This document shows, piece after piece, positions 48,390-60,237 of a stretch of 64,000 bases of DNA. The notes under the pieces are model-generated. The model made no database searches. It had not been told where the DNA came from and was given only the letters and a program-made list of their open reading frames with translations. Position numbers and translations under genes: made by a program. Each line of letters begins with the position of its first letter. Position 1 is the stretch's first letter. Source of the stretch: Sweltsa coloradensis (taxonomy: Eukaryota > Arthropoda > Insecta > Plecoptera > Chloroperlidae); assembly GCA_024449915.1 (NCBI GenBank), contig JAMZAV010001057.1, forward strand, positions 62,001 to 126,000, read 5' to 3'.

Positions 48390-48593
48390 AATGTGAGTAG
48401 AAAGCCAGCTATAGTTTAGGAGGTAGGAATGTTGGTAGATAGCCAGCTATAGACTTAAGAGGTATGAATGTGAGTAGAAAGCCAGCTATAGTTTAGGAGG
48501 TGGGAATGTGAGTAGAAAGCCAGCTATAGTTTAGGTGGTGGGAATGTGAGTAGAAAGCGAGCTATAGTTTAGGAGGTAGGAATGTGGGTATAA
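48390..48593. repeat. Minisatellite, ~39-bp unit, five copies
   Basis: Unit GTGAGTAGAAAGCCAGCTAT..AGTTTAGGAGGTGGGAAT with small changes between copies. Confidence 0.85.
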
Positions 48594-50646
48594 TCGATCG
48601 TAGGCTCTAGTGATGACACGATGACGAGGCGAGCGCCCATTCGTTTCAACTTGAGAGGTAAACGTTTGTCGATATTGGGCCTGAACAGCCAATCGTGTTC
48701 GTTCAGAACGTTCAACTTAGTAGTTGTTAAATATTAATAGCGCGGAATCGGTTTTCAAACCACCACTCTTCTTACAAGAACGAATAATATTGTCAATGAA
48801 GGTGTACAATAATATAACGGCTTGATTTATTAATTATTCGTGTCGTCACTCACGTTATCGTCGGGGGAGGTCGTCGTTGGGGAGGGGGACTGATCTCCGA
48901 CGACGACTGCCAGAGCTCGCCTTTCGTTTCGGGAAACAAATTCTTACCTACATCCTGCGAGGAAATTATTTGTAAAATCTAAAATAGTCGATCGTATAGA
49001 AGTGTGATTTGAAAATGAAATAATTCTTATTGCATAAAATACGTGGCATGTTTAAGTTAAAAGATTTCGAAGATTCCCTGAAAAATATCATTCAATTTCG
49101 GGAGTGGCGGGAATAGCGGGAACAAAAAAAACGTTCGTGAGTTTTTTATCAACGGGCAGTCTAGTTAACGTCTTCACTCCACTGGCTACGCTAATCCAAA
49201 TTTAGCTTGTTAACAAAACAAACAAACAAAATAATAACATTTTCCAGACTTGTTTTGTAACATATTTTGCAGCCCTCCTATGTTTCATAACCTGTTCATA
49301 AATTCCGTCTGTTTATAGGTTGGGTGATTACCACAGGAAGTACTCATTACATTACAAACATCGCGTCGATAATGAAACTCATCGCTGCCGTGCCGGTCGG
49401 ACTTGCATGTAAAGGCAGTCATGCTTGCGCGCTCACTGACGCTCAGTAGCCGAGAGGCTGCGAGCGTTCTGGCTTGGAGGGGGGGGGGGGGGGGGGGGGG
49501 GCGCTCGGGTGTTATGACATTAGTCAACGCAACGATCTAAAGGAATTTTAACCCCACTCCACATCGAATTGAGCGTACTAGAAACGAGTACAAAGGCTAC
49601 AAGACCCAATAATCTTTTAACTATGGAAATCAATCCAGGAATTTAAAAAAGAAAGTCTATTTAGATCTACAATGCATCAACAATCCAGATGTTATACGAA
49701 GTTAACCGAAACGTATTTTTTAATTCAATGAAAAAGCACAATTCAATGGAAACAAAAAAATAACACTGAAATAACATCAAATAAAATAAATAGAAATAAA
49801 AATAAAAGCATTGGTCATTAATTTATAGCCGACCAAGCCTGCCATGTAGTCGGACAATGACCAACAGAAAGAACCTAGAAGTAAAAGGAAGAGGAAACGC
49901 GTTTAGAGTAAAGTTTCATTTATGAGTGCTCAAGGTCCTCTAGATCTCCTTGCAAAGATTTAGAAGACTGTTTGTTTATGGGGCTCTGACAATAAACAAA
50001 AACTACCGGTACCTGTCAAGAGCTGCAGACATAACCTCTTCTTTGTATTCGTAAGTCATAGGTTATTTTACTCTAATTTATGTCAACGATTAACCGTAAC
50101 GTACATAGCATTGGGCGTTATTATCACACTGAAATCATATGCGTAACTGGACTTTGTTTCTCAGTTGCTGGATAGCCGTGGTAATGTTTACGGCGTGACT
50201 AGATTATGAAGAATGAGTGAAGGGGTTCCAGGAAAAAGTTGTGGGGCAAAGTGGGGCGAATCCCACCCCACCCCCCTTTATTCCTTCCCGGTTCCCCCCT
50301 TTCATATGCGCCTGTCTCTTATGACGGTCCAATCAGACTTTGATAATCTTTATTATGACTGACCAACCAGGATTCGTAACTGACACTATATGAAATGCCT
50401 TTTGGATTGCATGCTTAAGTATTGTAAATTTGTTATAGGCCCTAATAATAATTATTGTAAATTATTGTTGTGACTTTTCGACGGGTTAAGTGCCACTGAG
50501 TTGTTCACTAAAATACTCAAGCTAACATAGGCATGTGTATCAAACACGAAGCTTGACTATTTGGGGTAATCTAATGCTTGTCGAGTTCTAACATTCGCTG
50601 TAGGAACCGGCGCCTCCACCAAAAACTTGAAAACAAAATGATCTAA
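48594..50646. other. Intergenic stretch with a degraded HINE-like relic
   Basis: 49030-49199 resembles a decayed minus-strand family 1 copy (TTTAAG..AAAGATTTCGAAGATTCC, then GTCTTCACTCC..GCTACGCTAATCCAA). A 23-base G run is at 49479-49501, preceded by a GC-richer patch (49380-49475). No gene recognised. Confidence 0.4.
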
Positions 50647-51200
50647 TAATCCGCTTCGCGAACGCTTTTTCCAGACGCGTTGATGGATGAGATTTTTTGG
50701 TCGAATATTTCTGTCTAAAGTTCACTAAGTTTGTATAATATGTGTGGTATCTTATTACTTTTTCAAGTTCCATTGCAAAATTATTTTTGTTAAATTAGGA
50801 TAATTTTTATTATAGATTAAAGAAGTATTAATTGCTATGGTTACCAATTAACAATAGAATGATATCTCGAGGCCCAAAGACTTGTTTTTGTACGATTATA
50901 GGTGATTATTGTCAAGTTTCTATAGTTACTTATTATACACCTGTAAAAGGCTTATAATAAAACCTTTATGAATATGAATTGTAGCTAATTTTTTCAACGT
51001 TTTCTTTCAAAAGGCACTACATGATGAGCCCCACCCGTTTGGTCAGAATCGGCTTTTTTATCAAGAAAATGTCGCAAATCGGGAAATAATCGTTAAAAGT
51101 ACGATTTTCATGAGAAATATTTCTTCGATTGTACCCAAAAACTTGCATCTATCTAAGTTCAGAGATTTCAGAGGTCCCCTCCAATTTTCATCAATATCGC
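50647..51200 (-). mobile_element. HINE-like family 1, subfamily A, minus strand, 5' truncated
   Basis: The 3' end reads CTCATCCATCAACGCG..GCGTTCGCGAAGCGG on the minus strand at 50649-50690. Internal blocks follow up to 'TTTCATCAATATCGC' at about 51199, where similarity stops before the usual TTGGATGAGCG start. It lies just upstream of the fucosyltransferase first coding exon. Confidence 0.6.
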
Positions 51201-51386
51201 AGGCACAAATCGGAAGTTCACGATCGTGGACGTGCTGTTCCATTTCAGCTAAAAATCCTCCCCATCCAGGTCTATGGTTATTCGAGGTTCATATATTTCA
51301 CCCTATTAGGTGAAAAGGATTCTCTCGGTAAAAAAATAAATGTAAATTTGGAACCACTGATTGCGTAGTTAATAGTATGTGTTTGT

Positions 51387-51452
51387 GTTGTGTTGTGCAG
51401 GTGTGATGCGCTCATCAAGATGTGACCTGCACGTTGCGCTCTGACCTCCACC
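51387..51452 (+). other. FucTA: Candidate splice acceptor and 5' UTR of the fucosyltransferase gene
   Basis: A GTTTGTGTTGTGTTGTGCAG stretch ends in AG at 51400, suggesting a non-coding exon further upstream. The remaining 52 bases to the ATG would be 5' UTR, with CTCCACC before the ATG in acceptable start context. The upstream exon and promoter were not identified. Confidence 0.45.
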
Positions 51453-51719
51453 ATGCTACCGCGCATCTCTCTGCGCCGCTGCTTCCTCTACCTGGTGGTG
51501 TTCGCCGGCTTCGTGCTGGTCGTGGTGAACGTGCACCAGAGGGAGTTGTGGGCGCGGTCGCTGGTGAGCGCGGAGGCCTCCCCTCCCGAGACCGCCCTCC
51601 CCCACCGCACCAGAGAACGCGCCCCCGCCCCGCAGATACCACTCAAGGTCGAGCTAGAGACGGAGGATGAGGACGAGGACTTCCGCGACAACGCCGAGGA
51701 GGCGGACGAAGCGAACGCG
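51453..51719 (+). CDS. FucTA: Core alpha-1,3-fucosyltransferase, exon 1 (residues 1-89)
   Basis: The protein is a type II Golgi glycosyltransferase (CAZy GT10) that moves fucose from GDP-fucose to the innermost GlcNAc of N-glycans in alpha-1,3 linkage, making the 'HRP' epitope of arthropod neural tissue (family knowledge). Exon 1 gives a basic tail (MLPRISLRR), one membrane anchor at residues about 10-25 (CFLYLVVFAGFVLVVV), then a stem that ends very acidic (LETEDEDEDF..EEADEANA). The ATG is the first in frame after a candidate 5' UTR. The exon ends GCG/GTGAGT at 51719 in phase 0. Its GC content is far above its surroundings, as in the other exons. The stem is the part of this family that varies most, so identity rests on exons 2-5. 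Confidence 0.85.
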
Positions 51720-51876
51720 GTGAGTACCGAAATATCGCCGCGTGTGAGGTGGTGTCGGATGGTCGGGACGCATGTGTTGAGGTATGAACCACATCAGAGC
51801 TGGATGAAAGAGTGTTGAGTGTTGTGGTGGTAGTGGCTGATGACTGATGAGTGTTATAAAGATTTTTCAAAATTAA

Positions 51877-52360
51877 CTTAGGTATTTTAAACAATTATCT
51901 CAAAATACTATTTTTTTAAAAAGATTTTAAGTGTTTTTCAAATATATTTTTCGTGTTTTTTAACGAATTTTGGTTAATTTTGGATTTTGAATTAAAGCTT
52001 CATTTTAAGTAAATACGTAAATTTGATGTAGCCTACATGCCTAAAACAATATTTTTTTTCAGAATTTTTTGCATATCTTACATTTTTTGTATCTCAAATG
52101 GTAGCAATACTAGAAATATATTACATTTCCGGGAAAAAAACAAATTTTCCCTTTTTTAGCCTTTTTGCAGACGTGTATTTTGGATTTTTTCTAAAAAAGG
52201 TACTTTTCGTCCAATCAGGATGGGAAAAAAGTATTTATTTTTAATGCTCGAAAAAAAATTGGGGTCAAATTGAAAAAACTTTCTTGAACTTTCTTTTTCT
52301 TCTTGGATATATAATTTGGAAAGTTGTTGTCCACTATAGTGGACGTCAGTAGCGTGAGGG
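51877..52360. mobile_element. Second copy of the TTAA-type MITE, left end lost
   Basis: Reverse-oriented relative of 33042-33548: shared blocks include 'TTTTGGATTTTGAAT', 'TTTTTTGCATAT', 'TTGTATCTCAAATGGTAGCA', 'ATACTAGAAATAT' and 'ATTTCCGGGAAAAA'. The right end reads GTCCACTATAGTGGAC (52329-52344), then GTCAGTAGCGTGAGGG and TTAA (52361-52364). No matching inverted end is found at the left, so the boundary is approximate. Confidence 0.6.
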
Positions 52361-53244
52361 TTAAGTATATTCCGGTTGGACGAGTGTAATGATAAACGCG
52401 GCTTTTGAAGCAATTTTATAATCATGCTTTATGCTGATGATATAAAGACAGAAAGTAAATCGCTATCGAACATATTGATTTGAATGAGGGGTTGTATTGA
52501 GGCTTAATAAAAATTATAGCTAGTAAATGATGCGTTCTTTCCCAATCTCTCCATTTAATGGTTAATAACCTTATCATTTTGTCACTTTGTATACCATAAA
52601 TATTGTAGGCCACACAATACATTACCTATACAAAGCCATTAGCCAATATCTAAATCAATGTTTACGTATTATCATTGTATACATCGTCACATTTATTGTG
52701 TAAGTATTCATTTTAATGTGACGGCTAATAAACTGCATGTGATAGGCCTACCCGTATCAAGTTTTCGTACAAATCTGCTCATCAGCTTTTACTAGAAGGA
52801 TAGAAAATAATATTTTTTACCATTTGAGGTTTAACAATTTGTTAAGCACGTATGTATAGGGCTATGTGATACCAGTTAGACGGATGTCTTTTCTCCGCAT
52901 TATAGGGGGGGGGGGGGGGGGTCCTTTTATGTAGATCAGTAATTCCTGCTTCCAACTTGTTGGTGTTAATTTTCGGGAGAAACCTCAAGAGCGCACAGCA
53001 CAAACTGGTACCACGGGAATTGGGATGTTTGTTCTATAAACGGCATAAAATTAGAGGGTTAGGCAAAGATAGCTAGTTCGATTCGATATAGAAATGCGTA
53101 AATGTTTTCAATGTCAATATTTGAAATCCATTGAGAACCATCGATGATTTGAAAAAGAAGAAAAAATTCTAACTTCAAAAATTGCTTCAAAAACTCGAAC
53201 AAGGATGTAGCCAACATGTTTGTAAATGTAAATGTGTAGGGCCT

Positions 53245-53490
53245 AGCTTTTACAAACTGGTGGATATGCCGGTTAGCATATATAGGAAACTTGTACCGAC
53301 TTTTACAAAATGGTGGAGGTGCCGGGTAGCATATAGGAAACTTGTGCCGACTTTTACAAAATGGTGGAGGTGCCGGGTAGCCTATAGGAAACTTGAGCTG
53401 ACTTTTACAAAATGGTGGAGGAGCCGGGTAGCCTATAGGAAACTTGAGCTGACTTTTACAAAATGGTGGATGTGCCGGGTAATTCAACTC
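53245..53490. repeat. Minisatellite, 51-bp unit, about five copies
   Basis: GACTTTTACAAAATGGTGGA..GGTGCCGGGTAGC starts at 53298, 53349, 53400 and 53451, with one more diverged unit before. It is the inverted equivalent of the 54-bp array at 47.6 kb. Both strands stay open because 51 is a multiple of three. Confidence 0.85.
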
Positions 53491-55458
53491 GAGTGCGAGA
53501 ACGTAAACATCGTTTTTATTAAGTTCTGGATAACCCTTGGACTGTTGGGTCGTGACGATGGTCGACTCATAGCTCATAGGGGTGGGTCGTGAAAGTCTGC
53601 AATATCTCATGGTTATTGGAGTTTGGCGATTTCTGTAAATCCTTTTTTCCACATATTAGTATTTTTTATTTGTATACCTTCAGCTGTTAGTGTAGTACAG
53701 CAGATGATTCCAGCACATTGTAAAGTGTATGGTAAAGAGAAGGCAGATTACCAGGCAATGAGAGGCAGCAAAATGCCCCAAGTAGTCAGAAATATGTCAC
53801 ATTTATAAAATAAAGCAAATATTGTATCAGCAATCTAGACCAAAGTGCAAAAAGTGTGGCAAAACATAACTACTTGAAATATCAAAGAACATAAACGAAC
53901 AGTAATCCTATACTGCACATCTTGTTAGACTCCAAATTGGACATGATCTGCTTGGAAATCATCTACATCAGAGATAGAAATCACATAAAGCAGTAACTAC
54001 TTGCTGTATCTGAGGGAGCAAAGAACATAATAGCGAGTATCTAACGAGTTGTTCCAGTCTAAAATACTAATGATGATGATTTTTGTCATAATTAATGCAC
54101 TAATGCTATTCTAGACGATGAAGAACGTTTACTTAAAAGTTAAAACCCATGCCTAATGCGGGATTCGAGCCTACGTCCTCGTAGGGTACTCTTCGGACCA
54201 GCGCCACCGTGGACGGCTTTAAGACAAATGATTGTTGAATGTTTAAAACAATGAAATCGTGTCGAGCATTGATATGTTTTCCAACTGGACCAGTTACTGT
54301 AGCAACAGTCATTTAAAAAACTCTAGTTCATTTTGAAACGTATTTGTTTGGCGTTGGACACGCCATATTATTGATTTAAGATTTTGTTTGCAAATTCTCT
54401 TATATAAAACAGTTTAATAGCTTACGATTAGAAACAAATACAAATTAATAAAGTCGCCTGGACCGCTGCTTCTGAAACAACAGTAAGTAGCCTAGTCTAC
54501 ATTCGCCATAGTATTATAAAATTAATGCAGTTTGGGCAAGTTCACAAAATAATAAACATTTTGATGTTAAGCAACTTTCATTATCACAGGAGGCGCAATA
54601 TGACCTAACCGGTTGAAGCGCCCTAGTTTCTCACGTCGTCGTCGTCGTAGGCCTACTTTGTATGACAAATTGAAGTAAATCAAGTAATTCTTTAAAAATG
54701 GAGGTTGCAAGTTACTCATTTACCTCATTTAAAGTTAAACCGATCTAAGAAAAATCGTCTGATCTAAAAATATATCTAAATCGATCGAAATACGTATAGC
54801 TTGTGATTTTCCCAAAACCGTTTGACTAAAATTATTGTTAAGAGTACATCGTGTTTGTAAAATTAAGATTTCCTCCCGCATGCAACGTGTTACCGACAGC
54901 GTAGCGTATATAGTTGACCTTTAAGAGGATTGTTAAATTCTTTCCAAAATCCAACAAAGTATAGTTACAGAAGTAACAATGTTCTTGATGATGGTAGATG
55001 GAGGGATGGACATCAAGGAATGCGTTCCCACAAAATGTTCCTGAAAGGAATACATTCCCTGAAACGTGTAGCTACCACCCCAACACTGATGCACTGATGC
55101 TAATGCACATATGCACATATTGTATTAAAGTTTAATACGTTTTATATATAGTGGAGAGGCCTCATTAATATTATTTTCTCATGGAGAGTCAATACAACAT
55201 TTGCCTCTCGTCTCTAGCCATTACGGACTATACCCGCCGTTCATCCTGTCAACCTAGTGTGCGCAATCGAAAAATTATCAATTATTTAAATATTAGCCCT
55301 GATTAGCCTAGAATATATTTGTATTTATAGATATTTTCCCGCCTAAGGGGCGGAAAGGCATCAATACTACCCTCTGCAGCATATACATCTACAAAGAAAC
55401 ATAAATGCTAAACACAATAATCACGCTACATCTGTAGCTGAATGATCTTTTCTAGATA

Positions 55459-55678
55459 GGACTGGGTACCCGAACCTGTCTTAAAACGACTAAGCTCTCT
55501 CAGCTTCATGCTACTTAGTCACATCTTGTACCAACAGCTGAATGACAGCTAAGCCCAAAGCCCCCCCCCCACACATCAATTCTGCCATTTATAGGCGTAA
55601 AAGCGTTCTCCCCCTGCACACATCATGATTCTACTTTTAAGACAAACTTATTGCACTCAAACTGAACTGAACTGAACA
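55459..55678 (+). mobile_element. LINE/SINE 3' tail repeat, copy 2
   Basis: Same block order as 9005-9239, ending TTATTGCACTCAAACT plus GAACT repeats. It has an extra C run at about 55560. Confidence 0.55.
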
Positions 55679-56094
55679 AGAAGCACAAATGAGAGAACGA
55701 AATAATCATGCCACGTAATGAGAGAAAAACATTAAAAATCACCTCCCCACGACGTTTTCCTTCACACTACAAGAATAAACCATTCCAATGGGATACATGA
55801 AACATAAGTCGTGTTGCCTCTTAAGTCTGGCCTTAATGCAGAGAGATTGACATTCAACCTCTGTTAAACACGTTTAGAATGTGCAGAGGGTCTCATGGAA
55901 GGGTTTTGATTAAACATGTGAAGCAGATCCCATTCACCTATAAGGACATTCCAAGGGTTGACAACTCAAACAGAACACATCTTGCAAGAAAGATACAAGC
56001 ACTTGAAGTAGGAGTATAACAGGTGGTAGGAGACAATGGAACTGCATGTTTAAATCCAATACTCACCGGATGTTAGAGAGATAACCTATGTGAG

Positions 56095-56220
56095 CATGTG
56101 GGGGGGGGTAGTATGTTGAAGGGAATTAGAAGTAGTGTGTGTGAGCATGTGGTATAGAGTAGTTTGTTGAAGGCAAGGTGTGTGAGCAAGTAAGTATTGA
56201 TTCTAGGGTAGTATGTTGAA
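56095..56220. repeat. ~55-bp tandem unit, about three copies
   Basis: Unit GTGTGAGCATGTGG..TAGAGTAGT.TGTTGAAG, diverged between copies. Confidence 0.6.
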
Positions 56221-56371
56221 AGTCGCAGAAGAAGAAAAGAAAGACATCACCTTCCTACAACACAACAAGATTGACAAAGATATTTCTGCCGAAGAAGATG
56301 GCGAGAAGCATCCGGAAGAAGAAGAATATGGGGAAGATCGGAAAGTGGTGCTAATAATGAACGAGGTTAGT
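56213..56371 (+). other. Acidic open segment, doubtful exon
   Basis: Open frame with Glu/Lys-rich content (AEEEKKDITFLQHNKIDKDI, then SAEEDGEKHPEEEEYGEDRK, VVLIMNEV) ending near a donor-like GAG/GTTAGT at 56366. No similarity recognised. Its base composition differs from the adjoining AT-rich DNA. It runs straight into a minisatellite. It does not fit the fucosyltransferase reading between exons 1 and 2. Confidence 0.2.
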
Positions 56372-56384
56372 GGCACATTCGACA

Positions 56385-57240
56385 GACACGCACAAGTATG
56401 GCTTGCACCAGGACTGATAGCAGGACCTGACTGCAGCACACAAGTATGGCTTGCACCAGGACTGATAGCAGGACCTGACTGCACACACAAGTATGGCTTG
56501 CACCAGTACTGATAGCAGGACCTGACTGCAACACAAGTATGGCTTGCACCAGTACTGATAGCAGGTCCTGACTGCAGCACACAAGTATGGCTTGCACCAG
56601 TACTGATAGCAGGTCCTGACTGCAACACAAGTATGGCTTGCACCAGTACTGATAGCAGGTACTGACTGCAACACAAGTATGACTTGCACCAGTACTGATA
56701 GCAGGTCTGACTGCAACACAAGTATGACTTGCACCAGTACTGATAGCAGGTCCTGACTGCAGCACAAGTATGACTTGCACCAGTACTGATAGCAGGACCT
56801 GACTGCAACACAAGTATGGCTTGCACCAGTACTGATAGCAGGTCTGACTGCAACACAAGTATGGCTTGCACCAGTACTGATAGCAGGTCCTGACTGCAAC
56901 ACAAGTATGGCTTGCACCAGTACTGATAGCAGGTCCTGACTGCAACACAAGTATGGCTTGCACCAGTACTGATAGCAGGTCCTGACTGCAACACAAGTAT
57001 GGCTTGCACCAGTACTGATAGCAGGTCCTGACTGCAACACAAGTATGGCTTGCACCAGTACTGATAGCAGGACCTGACTGCAACACAAGTATGGCTTGCA
57101 CCAGTACTGATAGCAGGTCCTGACTGCAACACAAGTATGGCTTGCACCAGTACTGATAGCAGGTCCTGACTGCAACACAAGTATGGCTTGCACCAGTACT
57201 GATAGCTGGACCTGACTGCAGCACAAGTATGACAGGCACC
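56385..57240. repeat. Minisatellite, 46-bp unit, about 18 copies
   Basis: Unit CACAAGTATGGCTTGCACCA..GTACTGATAGCAGG.CCTGACTGCAA, highly regular. On the minus strand the unit has no stop in any frame, so three overlapping frames of about 290-325 codons all stay open. They result from the repeat and are not called as genes. Confidence 0.9.
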
Positions 57241-57332
57241 AATCCGCTATCGTAATTAGGTTTAAATTTATATTGCATGCTGCTCACATCTAGCCTAAAC
57301 TATGCACTTATTTGTACAATGAAACATACAGG

Positions 57333-57372
57333 GCGCTTCGCAATCGAGTTGCCGCGTTGATGGATGAGCGTT
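57333..57372 (-). mobile_element. HINE-like 3'-end fragment
   Basis: CGCTTCGCAATCGAG..CCGCGTTGATGGATGAGCG is a minus-strand 3' end lacking the rest of the element. Confidence 0.5.
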
Positions 57373-57587
57373 TTTCCTTTTTCCTGCTTGCTTTATAGTC
57401 TTGTTTTTAAATTGCGTTGCTGAAGGCAACGACTACCATCGAATACAAATCACTAAATATGTACTGTGTCTTATGAGGATATTTTGAAACTCGTTTAACG
57501 AAAGTATTTTTATGAATTAATATTGAATGTGATAAAATGTAATTGTGTTGTGTGAATGTGTGTGACAAATGTGTGTGAATATGTTAC

Positions 57588-58212
57588 ACTAGGAAAACGC
57601 TTAAGTCTCGCCGCGTTGATGGATGAGCGTTATTTTTTTAAACGAAACAAGCGTAAAATTGCGATTTTTTTAATAGATAATTTTTCGATTACGCTCAAAT
57701 TTCACACGAATATATTAATTCATAAAATTAAAGTTCTTTAAAAAAATCATTACAATCGGATAAAGCATGTAGGTTTTATTCGTCGAAGAAATGTTAAAAA
57801 TTGAAAAAAATCGTAAAATTGCGATTATCATGAGGAATGATTTTTCGATTGCTCTCAAATTTCACACGAATATATTAATTCATAAAATTAAAGTTCTGTG
57901 AAAAAATCATTACAATGGGATAAAGCATGTAGGTGTTATAAGTTAAAGAATTTTTTTTTAAATCGAAAAAAATCGTAAAATTGCGATTTTCATGAGAAAT
58001 AATTTTTCGATCGATTTTCCCCCCCGTGCAGTTCTTCGTTCAGAGATTTCATAGACCTCCATAAAATTTCATCGCAATTGGAGTATTGGTTTAGAGCCGG
58101 AATCGTGTTCACAGACACACAAAAATACAAAAAAAAAACATTCCGGATTTTTTTCTCCAGTGTAGTGAAATGGAATCTTCGCTTCGCTCGCTACGCTCGC
58201 TACGCTCATCCA
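57588..58212 (-). mobile_element. HINE-like family 1, subfamily B, minus-strand copy in intron 1
   Basis: Runs from TTGGATGAGCGTAGCGAGCG (58212) to CATCAACGCGGCGAGACTTA..GCGTTTTCCTAGT (57588) on the minus strand, with two to three ~125-bp internal units ('ATAAAGCATGTAGGT', 'TTCACACGAATATATTAATT'). Confidence 0.7.
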
Positions 58213-58248
58213 AAAAGCATAATAGTGGAGTAAAGATGTCTAGCTATA

Positions 58249-58975
58249 GTGCAAAATGTGATACCAGCGTCAACATTTGCGATAATATAGATTTTGTAAT
58301 AAGAAATTCGAAAATAACTGACTCCACGACGGGGTCTTATTATTTAACTATTTATTAATTAATTAAAATTAATTAGTTAATTATGTGACACGAATTTAAA
58401 AGTGTCAATTCATCAGTCATATTTGGTATTAATTAAGAGCATGTTTCACCAACATTAAGAAAAAAAATACATTGAAAAATTGTATTGAAATATAAATATG
58501 TTTTCGAAATATGTTTTCAAATTGTTACGCCATATTGTTATTTGTGTTGAATATATTGTAATTACTTTTAGGCCTGATGAAAATTTAAAAATGACATATT
58601 AATAGTAACAGCTTTTTTGTGAACACTGTGATATCATTGATTAGAAGAAATTTTACTTAAACGTTGATCTTTTGGTTCAAAAACTAAACAATCAGCAAAA
58701 TCAACATATTTAACTATAACATATTGATATTTCAATATATTTTTTCAATTTTTTTTTTTTTCTTAATATTGGTGACAAATGTTCTTAATTAATATCAAAC
58801 ATGACTAATTATTGACAGTTTGAAATTCGTGTCACATAATTTTAACTAATTAATTTTAATTAATAAATTAATAGTTAAATAATAAGACCCCACCGTGGAG
58901 CCAGTTATTTTCAAATCTTTTATTACAAAATCTACATAATTGCAAATTTGTATGCTGGTATCAAATTTTGCACGT
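58249..58975. mobile_element. Large palindrome (~730 bp) in intron 1
   Basis: Left GTGCAAAATGTGATACCAGC, then ACTCCACGACGGGGTCTTAT and TTAATTAATTAAAATTAATT, match in reverse order the right half (AATAAGACCCCACCGTGGAG, TATGCTGGTATCAAATTTTG). Arms are about 230 bp around a central region of about 270 bp. The 'GTGACACGAATTT' and 'TTAATTAAGAGCATGTTTCACCAA' blocks also pair. No coding frame: a foldback element or an inverted duplication. Confidence 0.65.
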
Positions 58976-59500
58976 TAGTTGTGTTTGAGAAGACACCTTG
59001 ATCGCACTATAACCATTTGCATTGTATATACAGCATTGTATTATCTATCATGTTTAGGTGAACTGCATCGTTCATTCTTCTTCTTTTAGTATGTCCTTAT
59101 TTTTTACTTTTAGGCCATCATGCATTTTCTCGTTTTCAAATTTCTCATCATCATTGCAATAATTATACGAAAACCTAATGAGTGCTCACCTTACAAACAC
59201 TTCTCAATAAACATAACTTGCGTTTTGGTACAGAATGTATGGGAAAATCATGGGCCATTCATGGCCCTTTTATGGTAAGTAGTCACTAGGCCTAATGCCG
59301 CTTTTGCCTGGTAGGCCTACTACGCATCCAAAACTCCATGAGAGTATTGAGGATTCATGCATGTGTTGAATCTATTAGTTTGTAGTGTACGTTGTTTCGC
59401 GTGATTGCTAACCTTTACAGCGTGTCTTTTGGACATGTAAGTCCGTTGGGTTTTGTGTAAGTTAGGGTTAGATCTTTTTAAGGTTGCGTACTTCAAAATA

Positions 59501-60105
59501 ACTAGGAAGCTTCGCAAACGCTTTTTCAGGTACGTTGTTGGATGAGCGTATTTGGTGCATTGAGCTGCCATGTGTTATGCGGATTTTCTGTTGTTTTGTG
59601 GAAAAATCATAACTAAGTTGAATTTTTTTAAATTTAATTAAAATAAATACAAAATTAACTAATTTTTTTTATTTTTATTAATCGTAGTTTTAAAAAAAGA
59701 AAAAAATCGTTACATTGCTATTTTTAAAAGAAATAATTATTTGATTGCGCTCAAATTTCACACGAATAATATTAATTCATAAAATTAAGATTCTGTGAAA
59801 AATCATTACAATAGGATAAAGCATGTATGTGTTATAAATCAAAGAATTGTTTAAAAAAAGAAAAAAAAACGTAAATTTCGATTTGCATGAGAAATAATTT
59901 TTCGATTGCGCTCTAAAACGTGGCAGTTCTGTTCAGAGATTTCGAAGGCCTCGACAAAATTTCATCGCAATTGGAGTATCAGTTTAGCCGGAATCGTGTT
60001 AACAAACAGCCAAAAATACAAAAAGAAAGAGAAAAAAAACATTCCGGATTTTTTTCTCCAGTGTAGTGAAATGGAATCTTCGCTTCGCTCGCTACGCTCA
60101 TCCAA
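59501..60105 (-). mobile_element. HINE-like family 1, subfamily B, just upstream of exon 2
   Basis: Minus strand from TTGGATGAGCGTAGCGAGCG (60105) to TACCTG..GCGTTTGCGAAGCTTCCTAGT (59501). It ends 132 bp before exon 2 and keeps the 'AATACGCTCATCC' and 'CATGGCAGCTCAATGCACC' blocks. Confidence 0.7.
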
Positions 60106-60237
60106 TTAATCTTGAAAACAAGGATGATCTTTGTCAATTTGTTAGTGAAGAACTTGTGACCAGCAGTCATAGCTTCTTGAATGTACACTCAAGTGTGTCA
60201 TGTGTTGTCCTGATGGTTGCCTCTCTTCCCGCCCCAG

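Larger units (their letters stand above)
51720..60237 (+). other. FucTA: Intron 1 of the fucosyltransferase gene (8.5 kb)
   Basis: GTGAGT donor at 51720; CTCTTCCCGCCCCAG acceptor ending 60237. Most of it is mobile or tandem-repeat DNA listed separately. The remaining parts (52365-53244, 53491-56094, 57241-57332, 58976-59500) show no gene; a C/G run lies at 52905-52921 and a tRNA-like reverse motif (B box GGCTCGAATCCCGC) at 54155-54225. Confidence 0.8.

Noticed and set aside
53059..53652. 197-codon minus frame and 136-codon plus frame
   Set aside because: Both span the 51-bp minisatellite, open on both strands by period; flanks show no domain.
56203..57287. Three minus-strand open frames of 291-325 codons
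   Set aside because: All come from the same 46-bp minisatellite read in different registers, with no unique domain; an array without stops explains them.
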